From positions 133,764 to 197,763 of the forward strand of contig CBDCYD010000004.1 of assembly GCA_965224045.1 (NCBI GenBank): a stretch of 64,000 nucleotides of DNA, given 5' to 3'. Under the pieces are notes generated by a model. The model was not told where the DNA came from. It did not search any database and saw only the letters and a program-made list of their open reading frames with translations. The translations under genes were made by a program, and so were the position numbers. Origin of the DNA: Tectiglobus sp965224045 (GTDB lineage Bacteria > Pseudomonadota > Alphaproteobacteria > Rhizobiales > Hyphomicrobiaceae). Shown here piece after piece: positions 1 through 7,569 of this stretch (the stretch's first letter is position 1; each line of letters opens with the position of its first letter).

Positions 1-70
1 CCGCGACAAGTGCGGCGGCGGCCACAATAAACGCCATGCAAGCAGCGATGCGGGAGCGGGTAGCTCGCAT
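1..70 (-). CDS. ccmH: CcmH/CycL cytochrome c maturation protein, N-terminus only
   Basis: Only the first 23 codons are in the window. The ATG lies 8 bases after the ccmF stop on the same strand. The peptide begins MRATRSRIAACMAF and continues into an Ala/Val-rich stretch, which looks like a signal peptide. CcmH/CycL is the periplasmic thiol oxidoreductase that presents reduced apocytochrome c to the heme lyase, and ccmE-ccmF-ccmH is the usual alphaproteobacterial order. The identity rests on position plus the signal peptide, because the catalytic CXXC lies outside the window. Confidence 0.6.
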   Translation of the reverse strand, partial: MRATRSRIAACMAFIVAAAALVA

Positions 71-78
71 GGTGCAGC

Positions 79-2058
79 TCATTCGGCTGGCGCCAGAGCC
101 GCGGCCCTGGCACGGCGCGGTGCGCCAACACGCAGCCGCCGGTCGCTCAGTGACATCAGGCCACCAAAAAACATGATCAGCGCACCGATCCAGATCAGGC
201 GCACGAGCGGGTTGAAGTAGAGGCGTACGGCATAGCCGCCGGTTTTCTGTTCATCGCCTAGGACGGCGTAGAGATCACCGCCGAGCGCTACGTGTATGCC
301 CGCCTCGGTGGTTGTCTGGCGTGGTGCGGTGTAGGTTCGCTTGCCGGGTGTCAGCTGCGTGACCGGTGCACCGCCGCGCGTCACGGCAAAGCGGCCGAGC
401 AGTTCGGTATAGTTCGGCCCAGGCTCGGAGGCAGCACCCGTGAAGGTCAGCGCATATCCGGCAATCCGGGCCGTGTCGCCGGGCTTCATGACAAGGACGT
501 TCTCCGCGCGATAGGCCGAAGTCGCAACGATCCCGACGACCATTACGCCAAGTCCGAAGTGGGCGGTGGCGGTGCCGTAGACAGATCTTGGCAAACCGGT
601 AAAGCGGCGCCAGCTGTCGCGCCAAGGGATCTGGGCGAGCTTGATGCGAAATGCGAGTTCGTGGAGCGCACCCAGCATACACCAGACACCGAGTGCGATC
701 CCGAACGGGGCAAGCCATGGCCCGCGCTTCACAAGCGCCAGGACCAATACGGCGACGACGAGGGCGGCGATGGCGCCGAACATCAGGCGCTGGGCTGCGG
801 CGACCGCGTCACCTCGCTTCCAGGCAAGAAACGGTCCGAATGGCAGTGCGATCAACAGCGGCACCATGAGCAGGCCGAACGACAGATCGAAGTAGGGGGC
901 GCCAACCGAAATCTTGGCGCCCGTGAGAGCTTCCAGCGCCAACGGATAAAGCGTGCCGACGAGCACTGTCGTGCAGGCCGTGGTCAGCAGTACGTTGTTG
1001 AGGATGAGGCTGCCTTCCCGGCTGATCGGTGCGAACAGTCCACCCTGGTTAAGGGCGCTCATGCGCAGCGCAAACAGTGTCAGCGAGCCGCCGACGAACA
1101 ATACCATTATCGCAAGGATGAAGACGCCGCGTTCGGGGTCGACGGCAAACGCGTGCACGGAGGAGAGCACGCCGGAGCGAACCAGAAACGCACCCATAAG
1201 GCTCAGCGAAAACGTGAGGATCGCAAGCAGCACCGTCCACACTTTGAGGGCTTCGCGTTTTTCCATCACCAGGGCCGAGTGCAGCAACGCGGTGCCGGCC
1301 AGCCACGGCATGAACGAGGCGTTTTCGACCGGGTCCCAGAACCACCAGCCGCCCCAGCCAAGCTCGTAGTAGGCCCACCATGAGCCCATCGCGATCCCGA
1401 GTGTCAGGAACATCCAGGAAGCCAGCGTCCAAGGTCTGACCCAACGGGCCCAGGCGGCATCCGTCCGGCCCTCGATCAGGGCGGCGACGGCAAACGAAAA
1501 GGCCAGCGAAAAACCGACGTAGCCGGCGTAGAGAAATGGCGGGTGAAACGCCAACGCCGGATCCTGAAGGATCGGATTGAGGCCCTGGCCATCGAACGGC
1601 GCCGGGACCGCGCGGTGGAACGGGTTGGACGTCAGGGCGATGAACAGACCGAACGCGACGGCGATCGACGACTGGACGGAGAGTACCGTCGCCTTGAGGC
1701 TAACGGGCAGGTTGCTGCCAAAGACGGCGGCTGCGGCGCCGAAGCCTGCCAGCATCAACAGCCACAGCAGCATCGAGCCTTCGTGGTTCCCCCAGACGCC
1801 GGAGATCTTGTAGATCATCGGTTTGGCCGAGTGGGAATTGCGGACGACGTTCTCGACCGAAAAGTCAGACGTGACGTAGGCGTGGGTGAGGGCGGCAAAC
1901 GATACCGCGACCAGGGCGAACTGCAACAAGGCTGCCGGCGTGGCGAGCTGCATCAGCCGAGGATCGCCGATCCGGGCGCCATAGAGCGGAACGATCATCT
2001 GCACGATCGCGACCGCCAGTGCGACCAATAGTGCGAAGTGTCCGAGCTCAACGATCAT
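79..2058 (-). CDS. ccmF: CcmF, heme lyase subunit of cytochrome c maturation
   Basis: A 659-residue polytopic inner-membrane protein of normal CcmF length. It carries the WWD-type signature (GWGGWWFWDPVENAS, about residues 235-250) that presents heme to the apocytochrome, and conserved membrane-facing histidines. CcmF with CcmH attaches heme from holo-CcmE to CXXCH motifs on the periplasmic side. It sits between ccmE (44 bases upstream) and ccmH (8 bases downstream), so the three are almost certainly cotranscribed. Confidence 0.96.
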   Translation of the reverse strand: MIVELGHFALLVALAVAIVQMIVPLYGARIGDPRLMQLATPAALLQFALVAVSFAALTHAYVTSDFSVENVVRNSHSAKPMIYKISGVWGNHEGSMLLWLLMLAGFGAAAAVFGSNLPVSLKATVLSVQSSIAVAFGLFIALTSNPFHRAVPAPFDGQGLNPILQDPALAFHPPFLYAGYVGFSLAFSFAVAALIEGRTDAAWARWVRPWTLASWMFLTLGIAMGSWWAYYELGWGGWWFWDPVENASFMPWLAGTALLHSALVMEKREALKVWTVLLAILTFSLSLMGAFLVRSGVLSSVHAFAVDPERGVFILAIMVLFVGGSLTLFALRMSALNQGGLFAPISREGSLILNNVLLTTACTTVLVGTLYPLALEALTGAKISVGAPYFDLSFGLLMVPLLIALPFGPFLAWKRGDAVAAAQRLMFGAIAALVVAVLVLALVKRGPWLAPFGIALGVWCMLGALHELAFRIKLAQIPWRDSWRRFTGLPRSVYGTATAHFGLGVMVVGIVATSAYRAENVLVMKPGDTARIAGYALTFTGAASEPGPNYTELLGRFAVTRGGAPVTQLTPGKRTYTAPRQTTTEAGIHVALGGDLYAVLGDEQKTGGYAVRLYFNPLVRLIWIGALIMFFGGLMSLSDRRLRVGAPRRARAAALAPAE

Positions 2059-2102
2059 GTCGCAATTCCGTGGTTAAGGGCGGTGTAGTCATCGGTTGCG
2101 CG

Positions 2103-2570
2103 CTATTGCTTCTCCGAGCTACCCGGGTGAATTGCGCCCTTGCCTAACTTGACGCCTTTTTCCTTCAGCGATTTGGCGACTTCGGGCGGCATGTAAGTTT
2201 CATCGTGTTTGGCGAGGACGGTGTCTGCCTGAAAGACACCGGCGTCGTCGAGGCGACCCTCGGCGACCACGCCCTGGCCTTCGCGGAAGAGGTCGGGCAG
2301 CACGCCATCATAACGGACGTTGATCGTGTTGAGAGTATCGGTGACCCCGAATGAGACCTTGGTGCCGGCACCGCGTCTAACCGAGTTTTCCGCGACCAGT
2401 CCGCCAAGCCGGAAGCGCTGGCCGGCCACCACCGGCTCTTGAGCAAGATCGCTCGGCGTATAGAAATAGACGATCGCGCCGCGCATTGCGAACAGCACGA
2501 GGACCAGCGCCAGGGCGAGGACTGCCACGCCCCCTCCGATGAGCAAACCTCTACGTTGTTTCCGCGTCAT
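2103..2570 (-). CDS. ccmE: CcmE, periplasmic heme chaperone
   Basis: CcmE binds heme covalently through a histidine and hands it to CcmF. One N-terminal membrane helix (GLLIGGGVAVLALALVLVLF) is followed by a beta-barrel OB-fold domain. The heme-binding histidine lies in LAKHDETYMPPEV near the C-terminus, with the tyrosine of the HxxxY motif four residues on. The start MTRKQRRG matches the family N-terminus; an upstream in-frame ATG at 2594 would add eight atypical residues. CcmI/CycH, which normally precedes ccmE in this order, is not upstream here. Confidence 0.94.
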   Translation of the reverse strand: MTRKQRRGLLIGGGVAVLALALVLVLFAMRGAIVYFYTPSDLAQEPVVAGQRFRLGGLVAENSVRRGAGTKVSFGVTDTLNTINVRYDGVLPDLFREGQGVVAEGRLDDAGVFQADTVLAKHDETYMPPEVAKSLKEKGVKLGKGAIHPGSSEKQ

Positions 2571-2701
2571 CGTGTGTACCGCCCGGGCCAACATGCGACC
2601 AGTTGTGGGAGGCCGTCACCGGCCTCGCGTATGTCGAACTTAACGCGAAAGTCTCATGTTGCTGAATGCGTTGATCGGTCACGATCGCGTTTGCTGAAAC
2701 G

Positions 2702-2739
2702 AAAAACGGGCGCCGCCGGCCAATAGCACGGCGACGCCC
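2702..2739 (-). terminator. Rho-independent terminator after the glycine-zipper lipoprotein gene
   Basis: An 11-bp stem with one mismatch (GGGCGCCGCCG against CGGCGACGCCC, loop of about 10) is followed, on the minus strand, by a run of five T. It lies about 40 bases beyond the stop of the gene ending at 2778 and separates that gene from ccmE. Confidence 0.7.
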
Positions 2740-2777
2740 AATATCTCAATCTCAGTTTCGACTGCCCGGTGTTCCGG

Positions 2778-3269
2778 TCAGCTGACGTTACTCCAGGTGC
2801 CGTCAGGATTGCGGCAGGCCGTACCACGCATCGCTTGCGGGCGGCCATCGATGTAGACCTTGTGCGTGAAATCGCGGCAGTCGTACCGCCCGCGCCGATA
2901 GGGCTTGCTCGGGACGACTTCGCCATAATGGCCGCTGTCCGGATTGCGCCATTCGACGCGCTCTCCGGTGCGCCCACGCTCCAAAGCAGCAAATTCCGCC
3001 TGCTGTGCGTACTGGCGATCGACCTTGTCGAGCGAGGCACCGATCTCATGGCCGACGATGCCGCCAATGACCGCGCCAATCGCCGTCGTTGCGATCTTGC
3101 CTTTGCCCTTACCGACAGTGTTGCCGAGCAGGCCGCCCGCAATGGCGCCAACCGCCAGGCCTGTGTCAGACTTGTTGGGGCCGTTTGGACCGCATGCCGT
3201 AACCAGCAATGCCAATCCTGCCGCGCAAATCAGTCCAGTCGACTTTCGATACCTGTCAGCGAACTGCAT
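2778..3269 (-). CDS. Glycine-zipper outer-membrane lipoprotein (17-kDa surface antigen-like)
   Basis: 163 residues. A signal peptide ends in the lipobox LVTAC, so the mature protein should be acylated at the cysteine. A glycine-rich zipper follows (GLAVGAIAGGLLGNTVG and AIGAVIGGIVGHEIG, about residues 37-80), typical of the 17-kDa antigen/2TM glycine-zipper families. The C-terminal part is polar and cysteine-containing (YDCRDFTHKVYIDGR), as in the RT0821/Lpp0805 surface protein family. It is probably a small envelope-integrity lipoprotein with no assigned reaction. It is monocistronic, with a terminator downstream and feuQ ending 110 bases upstream. Confidence 0.8.
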   Translation of the reverse strand: MQFADRYRKSTGLICAAGLALLVTACGPNGPNKSDTGLAVGAIAGGLLGNTVGKGKGKIATTAIGAVIGGIVGHEIGASLDKVDRQYAQQAEFAALERGRTGERVEWRNPDSGHYGEVVPSKPYRRGRYDCRDFTHKVYIDGRPQAMRGTACRNPDGTWSNVS

Positions 3270-3379
3270 GATTCATTCCTCTCCGCCAACGCGGTCCCGT
3301 TTCGAAAGATCGGACCGCACCCGTCCAATTTACCGTATCTGCCCCGATTCGGGCGAAACTGCGTCACTTGCATGAGCAA

Positions 3380-4825
3380 TTATTCAGACACTTTCGCGGC
3401 CGCGGGTAGCTCGACAACTACTTTCAGACCGCCAAGCTCCGATGCTGCAAGGGAAAAATTGCCGCGGTAGGAATGGGCAAGGTCGCTGACGATGGACAGG
3501 CCCAGGCCAGAGCCAGGCACCGATTCGTCGAGGCGGACGCCGCGCTTGCCGATCTTGGCGCGCTGTTCGGGCGATAGGCCCGGACCGTCGTCATCGACTT
3601 CAATTCGCATGCGCGTGCCCTGACCCGTGCCATCCGGATGGAGGTCGCTGACGCGCAGGCGAACCCGGCTCTTGCACCACTGGCAGGCATTATCAAGGAG
3701 ATTGCCGAGAATTTCTTCAAGGTCGTGCTTTTCGCCCTGGAAGCGGGCGCCGTCCGTGCCATGCAGCGCGATCGAGACACTCTTATCGCGGTAGATGCGC
3801 TCCAGTGCACGTTGCAGGGCTTCGCCGACCTCGTGCACGTCGGTGACGCGGCCAACCGTACCGACTGTCGCGGCGACCCGGGCGCGATCGAGATAGTGCG
3901 TGATTTGGGTGCGCATCAGATTGGCCTGCTCGCTGACCTTGAGCGCGAAGGGTGAAGAGTGCTCGTCTGCTTCATTGATAATGACGGCCAACGGTGTCTT
4001 GAGGGCATGGGCAAGATTGCCGACCTGCGTGCGGGCGCGATCGATGATCTTCTGATTGGAGTCAATCAGTGCGTTCAGCTCAACCTGCAATGGTTCGATC
4101 TCGAGTGGCAGTTCGTTGTCGAGTTTCTCGGCGTTGCCGGAGCGGATGTCGGAGAGGCCTTGCTCGATCTTGCGCAGGGGAAAGAGGCCGAAGCGGATCT
4201 GAAAGAAGGTAGCGATCAGGAGACCGAGGGCTGCAAGGCCGAGCGCAGTCGCCAATTCCCAGCCAAAGATCGAAATCTTGTCAGTTGCCCAGTCGAGGGG
4301 GCCGGCAACAATAAATGAATACTTCGGGCCGTCCTTCTGGTTGCCGAGCGTTGCAATCTGCTCGAACAGCCGCAGGGGCTGCTCGTCGGGCCCGATGATG
4401 TCGAGTTTTCTGAGGCCGGGGCCGACTTCGTTCTGATTGCGCGCCAGCGGTGATGGAAGTTCGCTGGTTGCAAGCGAGTCCGAGACGAGGCGGCGTCCGG
4501 TGCCGGGCTTGACCGGCTGAATTTGCCAGTACCAACCAGAGTTGGGAAAGGAAAAGCCCGTCTCGCCGAGATACTGTGGCTTAACCGGGGTCGTGTTTTC
4601 GGAGTTCTGCGCTTCGATGCCGATCAAATGCAGGCGGATGTCCTGCTCGAAGTCGCGGATAACGTTGTCGGCATAGTTGTAGTGGATGATAAACCCGCTG
4701 ATCGGCAGCACGATCACGGTCCACAGCACCGATGTCGCGAACAGCCGGAATGCGAGTGAATTAAAGCGGAACCTGCGGGCCGCGCTCAGCAACCTCTGGG
4801 CAATCGCCTCAAGCGTCGTCCTCAT
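3380..4825 (-). CDS. feuQ: Sensor histidine kinase, FeuQ/PhoQ-like
   Basis: 481 residues. TM1 lies at about 27-48, then a periplasmic sensor domain of about 140 residues, TM2 at about 190-212 and a HAMP-like linker. The H-box LAHALKTPLAV carries the predicted phospho-acceptor H273. The ATPase domain has the N box (GNLLDNACQW), G1 (DDDGPGL) and G2 (GSGLGLS). The start overlaps the 3' end of the regulator gene by 17 bases, so the two are translationally coupled. The call FeuQ rests on the PhoQ-like H-box and on proximity to ccm genes, as in rhizobia. In Sinorhizobium FeuPQ controls export of cyclic glucans; the signal here is unknown. Confidence 0.78.
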   Translation of the reverse strand: MRTTLEAIAQRLLSAARRFRFNSLAFRLFATSVLWTVIVLPISGFIIHYNYADNVIRDFEQDIRLHLIGIEAQNSENTTPVKPQYLGETGFSFPNSGWYWQIQPVKPGTGRRLVSDSLATSELPSPLARNQNEVGPGLRKLDIIGPDEQPLRLFEQIATLGNQKDGPKYSFIVAGPLDWATDKISIFGWELATALGLAALGLLIATFFQIRFGLFPLRKIEQGLSDIRSGNAEKLDNELPLEIEPLQVELNALIDSNQKIIDRARTQVGNLAHALKTPLAVIINEADEHSSPFALKVSEQANLMRTQITHYLDRARVAATVGTVGRVTDVHEVGEALQRALERIYRDKSVSIALHGTDGARFQGEKHDLEEILGNLLDNACQWCKSRVRLRVSDLHPDGTGQGTRMRIEVDDDGPGLSPEQRAKIGKRGVRLDESVPGSGLGLSIVSDLAHSYRGNFSLAASELGGLKVVVELPAAAKVSE

Positions 4826-5480
4826 CGCCGCCCATTCGGTATCCGAGACCGCGCACGGTCTTGATCATTTCAGCCGGGATCTTTTTGCGCAGTCGGCCGA
4901 TGAAAACTTCAATCGTGTTGGAGTCGCGGTCGAAATCCTGATCGTAGAGATGTTCGACCAGTTCGGTGCGCGACACGATGCGCCCGTTATGGTGCATCAG
5001 GTAGGCGAGCAGCCGGTATTCGTGCGAGGTGAGTTTGACGACCTGGCCGTCGCAGGTGACACGCGCCGATTTGGTGTCGAGGCGCACCGGGCCGCACTCG
5101 ATCTCACTCTTGGCATGGCCGGCAGCACGGCGTACCTGGGCGCGGATGCGGGCCAGGAGTTCTTCCATATGAAACGGTTTGGCGAGATAGTCGTCAGCGC
5201 CGGCGTCCATGCCGGCGACCTTGTCGCTCCAGCGATCGCGCGCCGTAAGGATGATCACCGGCATGTTGCGCTCGGCCCGGCGCCACTCTTCGAGGACGGA
5301 AATGCCGTCCATTTTCGGCAGGCCAATGTCGAGTACGACGACATCATAAGGCTCTGTGTCACCAAGAAAATATCCCTCCTCACCATCGAATGCGGTGTCG
5401 ATGGCGAAGCCGGCCTCGCTCAGGGCGCTAACGAGCTGCCGGTTGAGATCGGGATCATCTTCAACGACCAGGGCGCGCAC
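4809..5480 (-). CDS. feuP: OmpR-family response regulator, FeuP-like
   Basis: 223 residues. The receiver domain has acidic residues EDD at 7-9, phospho-acceptor D51 in VVVLDIGLP, and the conserved lysine in YLAKPF. The C-terminal winged helix contains DSNTIEVFIGRLRKKI and the terminal VRGLGYRM motif. It is the cognate regulator of the overlapping kinase gene downstream. A small exported protein is encoded 128 bases upstream on the same strand. Confidence 0.82.
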   Translation of the reverse strand: MRALVVEDDPDLNRQLVSALSEAGFAIDTAFDGEEGYFLGDTEPYDVVVLDIGLPKMDGISVLEEWRRAERNMPVIILTARDRWSDKVAGMDAGADDYLAKPFHMEELLARIRAQVRRAAGHAKSEIECGPVRLDTKSARVTCDGQVVKLTSHEYRLLAYLMHHNGRIVSRTELVEHLYDQDFDRDSNTIEVFIGRLRKKIPAEMIKTVRGLGYRMGGDEDDA

Positions 5481-5607
5481 GGTTGCGGGAACCTCCGCTT
5501 GAATACTCTTGCTGCAGATTGATCTGCGCCCGTGACGTTAGCGCGAAACCTGCCGGATAATCAAATCGTTACGGGGCTGGCATCGGAAACAGATCGCGTC
5601 TGCGGAA

Positions 5608-5940
5608 TTACTTTCCATTAGTGGTGGCAGCTTTGAACGGCTCCTTGGCGCTGACCGTCATACGTTTCAGGCCGCCGCGCTTGTCACGCAGGACGACCTT
5701 GTAGACATAGCCGTCGCCGCGTTTGCACAGTTCCGTGCGCACGAGCAGGCCGCGGGCCTGGCTGCGTGCCATGGCACCGAGTTTGTCAACGGGCACGAGG
5801 CCGTGCTGCTTGACGGCGGCGGCTGCAGCGGACCAGTCGTCGAAGCAGACCTCGGTTGCAGTCTGGCCGCGCACGGATCCAATCAACGCCGTGGCGAGCA
5901 CTGCGGTCAGCATAAATCCTATGCGGAAAAAGTGATTCAT
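5608..5940 (-). CDS. Small exported protein upstream of feuPQ (FeuN-like position)
   Basis: 110 residues from MNHFFRIGFMLTAV. A clear signal peptide (cleavage near SVRGQ) is followed by a short soluble domain with two cysteines (EVCFDDW and ELCKRGDGYVYKVVLRD) and a C-terminal GLKRMTVSA segment, resembling small PepSY-like periplasmic domains. It precedes feuP on the same strand. In Sinorhizobium the periplasmic protein FeuN, encoded beside feuPQ, restrains the FeuQ kinase. Same position, size and export make a similar role plausible, but I cannot confirm homology. The frame stays open upstream toward 6447, but that part overlaps the lysis gene and is not believable. Confidence 0.65.
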   Translation of the reverse strand: MNHFFRIGFMLTAVLATALIGSVRGQTATEVCFDDWSAAAAAVKQHGLVPVDKLGAMARSQARGLLVRTELCKRGDGYVYKVVLRDKRGGLKRMTVSAKEPFKAATTNGK

Positions 5941-6050
5941 GGCGCCGTTGTAGTCGCCGGAGCCTGAACGCTGCCTGAATGACCAGCCGTCGTGCGCCTG
6001 TGAATTGTGTCGTCGCGGCGTCGTTGGAGTCGGTGTCGCGGCCGACGGTG

Positions 6051-6326
6051 CTACAACTTGAGCTTCATGTCCTGTCGGACCAGCCGGGTCGAGGCGCGGC
6101 TGCGGCCGTAGATGGTCATCACGATACCGAACAGGCCGCCGATTGCCTGGGTCGCGTTGACCAGCTGCTCGCCCGCCTCGCGGACCAAGTCCGGCGTAAT
6201 GTCGAGGCCGAACGCCGGTGCCAGGGTCGGAATCACCGTCGAGACAGCGGTGATCAGCGCGCCCCAGATCGTCATCGATGAACCCCACCACTTGCTGTGC
6301 GTTGGCTGGTTTTCGTGTGTGCTCAT
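6051..6326 (-). CDS. Possible separately translated holin (internal in-frame start)
   Basis: An in-frame ATG at 6326 opens MSTHENQPTHSKWWG. It is preceded by GAAAGGA at normal Shine-Dalgarno spacing (six bases between AGGA and ATG). Translation from it would give a free 91-residue holin-like protein with helices at about 20-40 and 60-73, in addition to the full 443-residue fusion. No stop codon separates it from the muramidase part. Whether both products, or only one, are made cannot be told from sequence. Confidence 0.5.
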   Translation of the reverse strand: MSTHENQPTHSKWWGSSMTIWGALITAVSTVIPTLAPAFGLDITPDLVREAGEQLVNATQAIGGLFGIVMTIYGRSRASTRLVRQDMKLKL

Positions 6327-7382
6327 TGCTGGTCCTTTCTCGTGATGATCCTGCGGGGGGTGTGCGGCGTGGCCAGGAACCGGGGTGGGTGCCGTCCGGG
6401 CGATGGTCGCGGAGCGCTTCTCGGTGCGCGCGACGCGGTTCAGCCAACCGCGTCCGAAACGCCAGAAATGGGGAAGGCTGCGATAGCGTGCACGCCGGAT
6501 TTCGGCGTAGCGGACGACGGTGGATGCCGGGTTTCGACGGTTTGCGGCCGCGAGCGTGACTGGTCCGATCACACCATCGACACCAACCTCAAGCGCTTGC
6601 TGAAGCATGCGTGCTGCGCCGCTGACGCCGTGATTGACGGCGGCATCAAAATGCATCAGTGCGAGCGGAGGCGGCAGCGCGGCGGCACGTGAGGGCTGCC
6701 AATAGCGCTTGTCGTAAATCTCGCGTACGACGGCCGGAGATATCGCCTTGAGGTCGCGAACCAGCCTCGCGCGTGATGTCGCCGTCAGCGACTGAGCCGC
6801 ATGCCGCGCGAAGGTTTCGAGCGTGATGCCCTGATTGGTCGGGCCGCCCGGATCGTACGGGTCGTCGGTGTATCCGCCCTCCATTTCGAGCACGTGGGCC
6901 AGGGCCTGTTCGAAGAGCGCGTTGTTAGCTGCTGTCGACTGGTCGATTATTGTCGCTGAGGCTGCCGGCCAGCGCAGGCCGAGCAATCGGGATCGGGGGT
7001 AGCGCGCGACCGTGACCGCATCCGACTGGTTGCCGCCGAGGATGATGAGATCGTCGCGGGTCTCGCCGATCAGGAAGCCGACGTGGCCGGCCTTCGGATT
7101 GCTGCCGCGCCGAAACACGGCAATCGCGCCAAATCGTCCAGCGTCGAGCGCGCGCCCCCACGCCATATACGAGCGTGCCAGCAATGATCCGGTCGGTTCA
7201 ACACCGCTGCGCGAGAGACAGGCGCCGACGAAGGCGGCACACCAGGGGACTTCGTCGCGTGAAATCCCGGCATGGCCGGCGTCGCGGAAGAAATCCTGGA
7301 TGGCGGGGTTGTGATGTGCGCCAGCCTGTTCGCGCACGAACAGGTGCGCCCAGGCCTCGGACAACCAGCCGGGCTGTTCCAT
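6051..7382 (-). CDS. Three-part lysis protein: CHAP-like amidase, GH108 muramidase and holin-like segment
   Basis: 443 residues from ATG 7382, chosen for the AGGAG six bases upstream. Residues 1-140 resemble TIGR02594 (NlpC/CHAP-type), with C48 in PWCAAF and H100 in AGHVGF. Residues 155-335 are a GH108 N-acetylmuramidase, with predicted catalytic E168 in EMEGGY, the DDPYDPGGPTNQGIT motif and a PG-binding-3-like C-terminal part. Residues 353-443 resemble a GTA/phage holin (SKWWGSSMTIWGAL, two hydrophobic helices, IYGR). In Rhodobacter the GTA endolysin and holin are two separate genes at a remote locus; here they follow orfg15 and share one frame. The gene is separated from orfg15 by a repeat with a 21-bp perfect stem, which could lower its expression. 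Confidence 0.82.
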   Translation of the reverse strand: MEQPGWLSEAWAHLFVREQAGAHHNPAIQDFFRDAGHAGISRDEVPWCAAFVGACLSRSGVEPTGSLLARSYMAWGRALDAGRFGAIAVFRRGSNPKAGHVGFLIGETRDDLIILGGNQSDAVTVARYPRSRLLGLRWPAASATIIDQSTAANNALFEQALAHVLEMEGGYTDDPYDPGGPTNQGITLETFARHAAQSLTATSRARLVRDLKAISPAVVREIYDKRYWQPSRAAALPPPLALMHFDAAVNHGVSGAARMLQQALEVGVDGVIGPVTLAAANRRNPASTVVRYAEIRRARYRSLPHFWRFGRGWLNRVARTEKRSATIARTAPTPVPGHAAHPPQDHHEKGPAMSTHENQPTHSKWWGSSMTIWGALITAVSTVIPTLAPAFGLDITPDLVREAGEQLVNATQAIGGLFGIVMTIYGRSRASTRLVRQDMKLKL

Positions 7383-7444
7383 CGGTGTCTCCTGTTCGTG
7401 CAGGGAAAGATCGGCGTTGCTTGGTGGACGCTGCGTGGATTGGA

Positions 7445-7569
7445 TCATTTCCGCCTTAGGCGGAATCACACCGCCTGCCCACTCCCCCGCCCGGCCGCGC
7501 ATGCAATCGTGGTTTTGGGCGGCCGGGCGGGGGAGTGGGACGGTTCCAGCTAAACCTGAAACGCTCTAG
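7445..7569. repeat. Palindromic repeat A, copy 1
   Basis: A 125-bp element with three parts. First is a 17-bp palindrome TTCCGCCTTAGGCGGAA (7449-7465). Second is a perfect 21-bp inverted repeat (7478-7498 with 7519-7539) around a 20-base loop containing GCAATCGTGG. Third is a tail GCTAAACCTGAAACGCTCTAG. Copies 2 and 3 are at 23875 and 34590. The last bases of the element supply the TAG stop of orfg15 (7566-7568). It lies between orfg15 and the lysis gene. Confidence 0.9.

Noticed and set aside
292..1383. Long open frame on the plus strand opposite ccmF
   Set aside because: It lies wholly antisense to ccmF, is rich in Arg/Gly/Gln, and has no domain or ribosome site; it is a codon-bias shadow in GC-rich DNA.
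7445..7569. Repeat A1 as a simple transcription terminator
   Set aside because: The stem is long, but no U-tract follows on either strand, and the same element occurs twice more; it may still reduce transcription.
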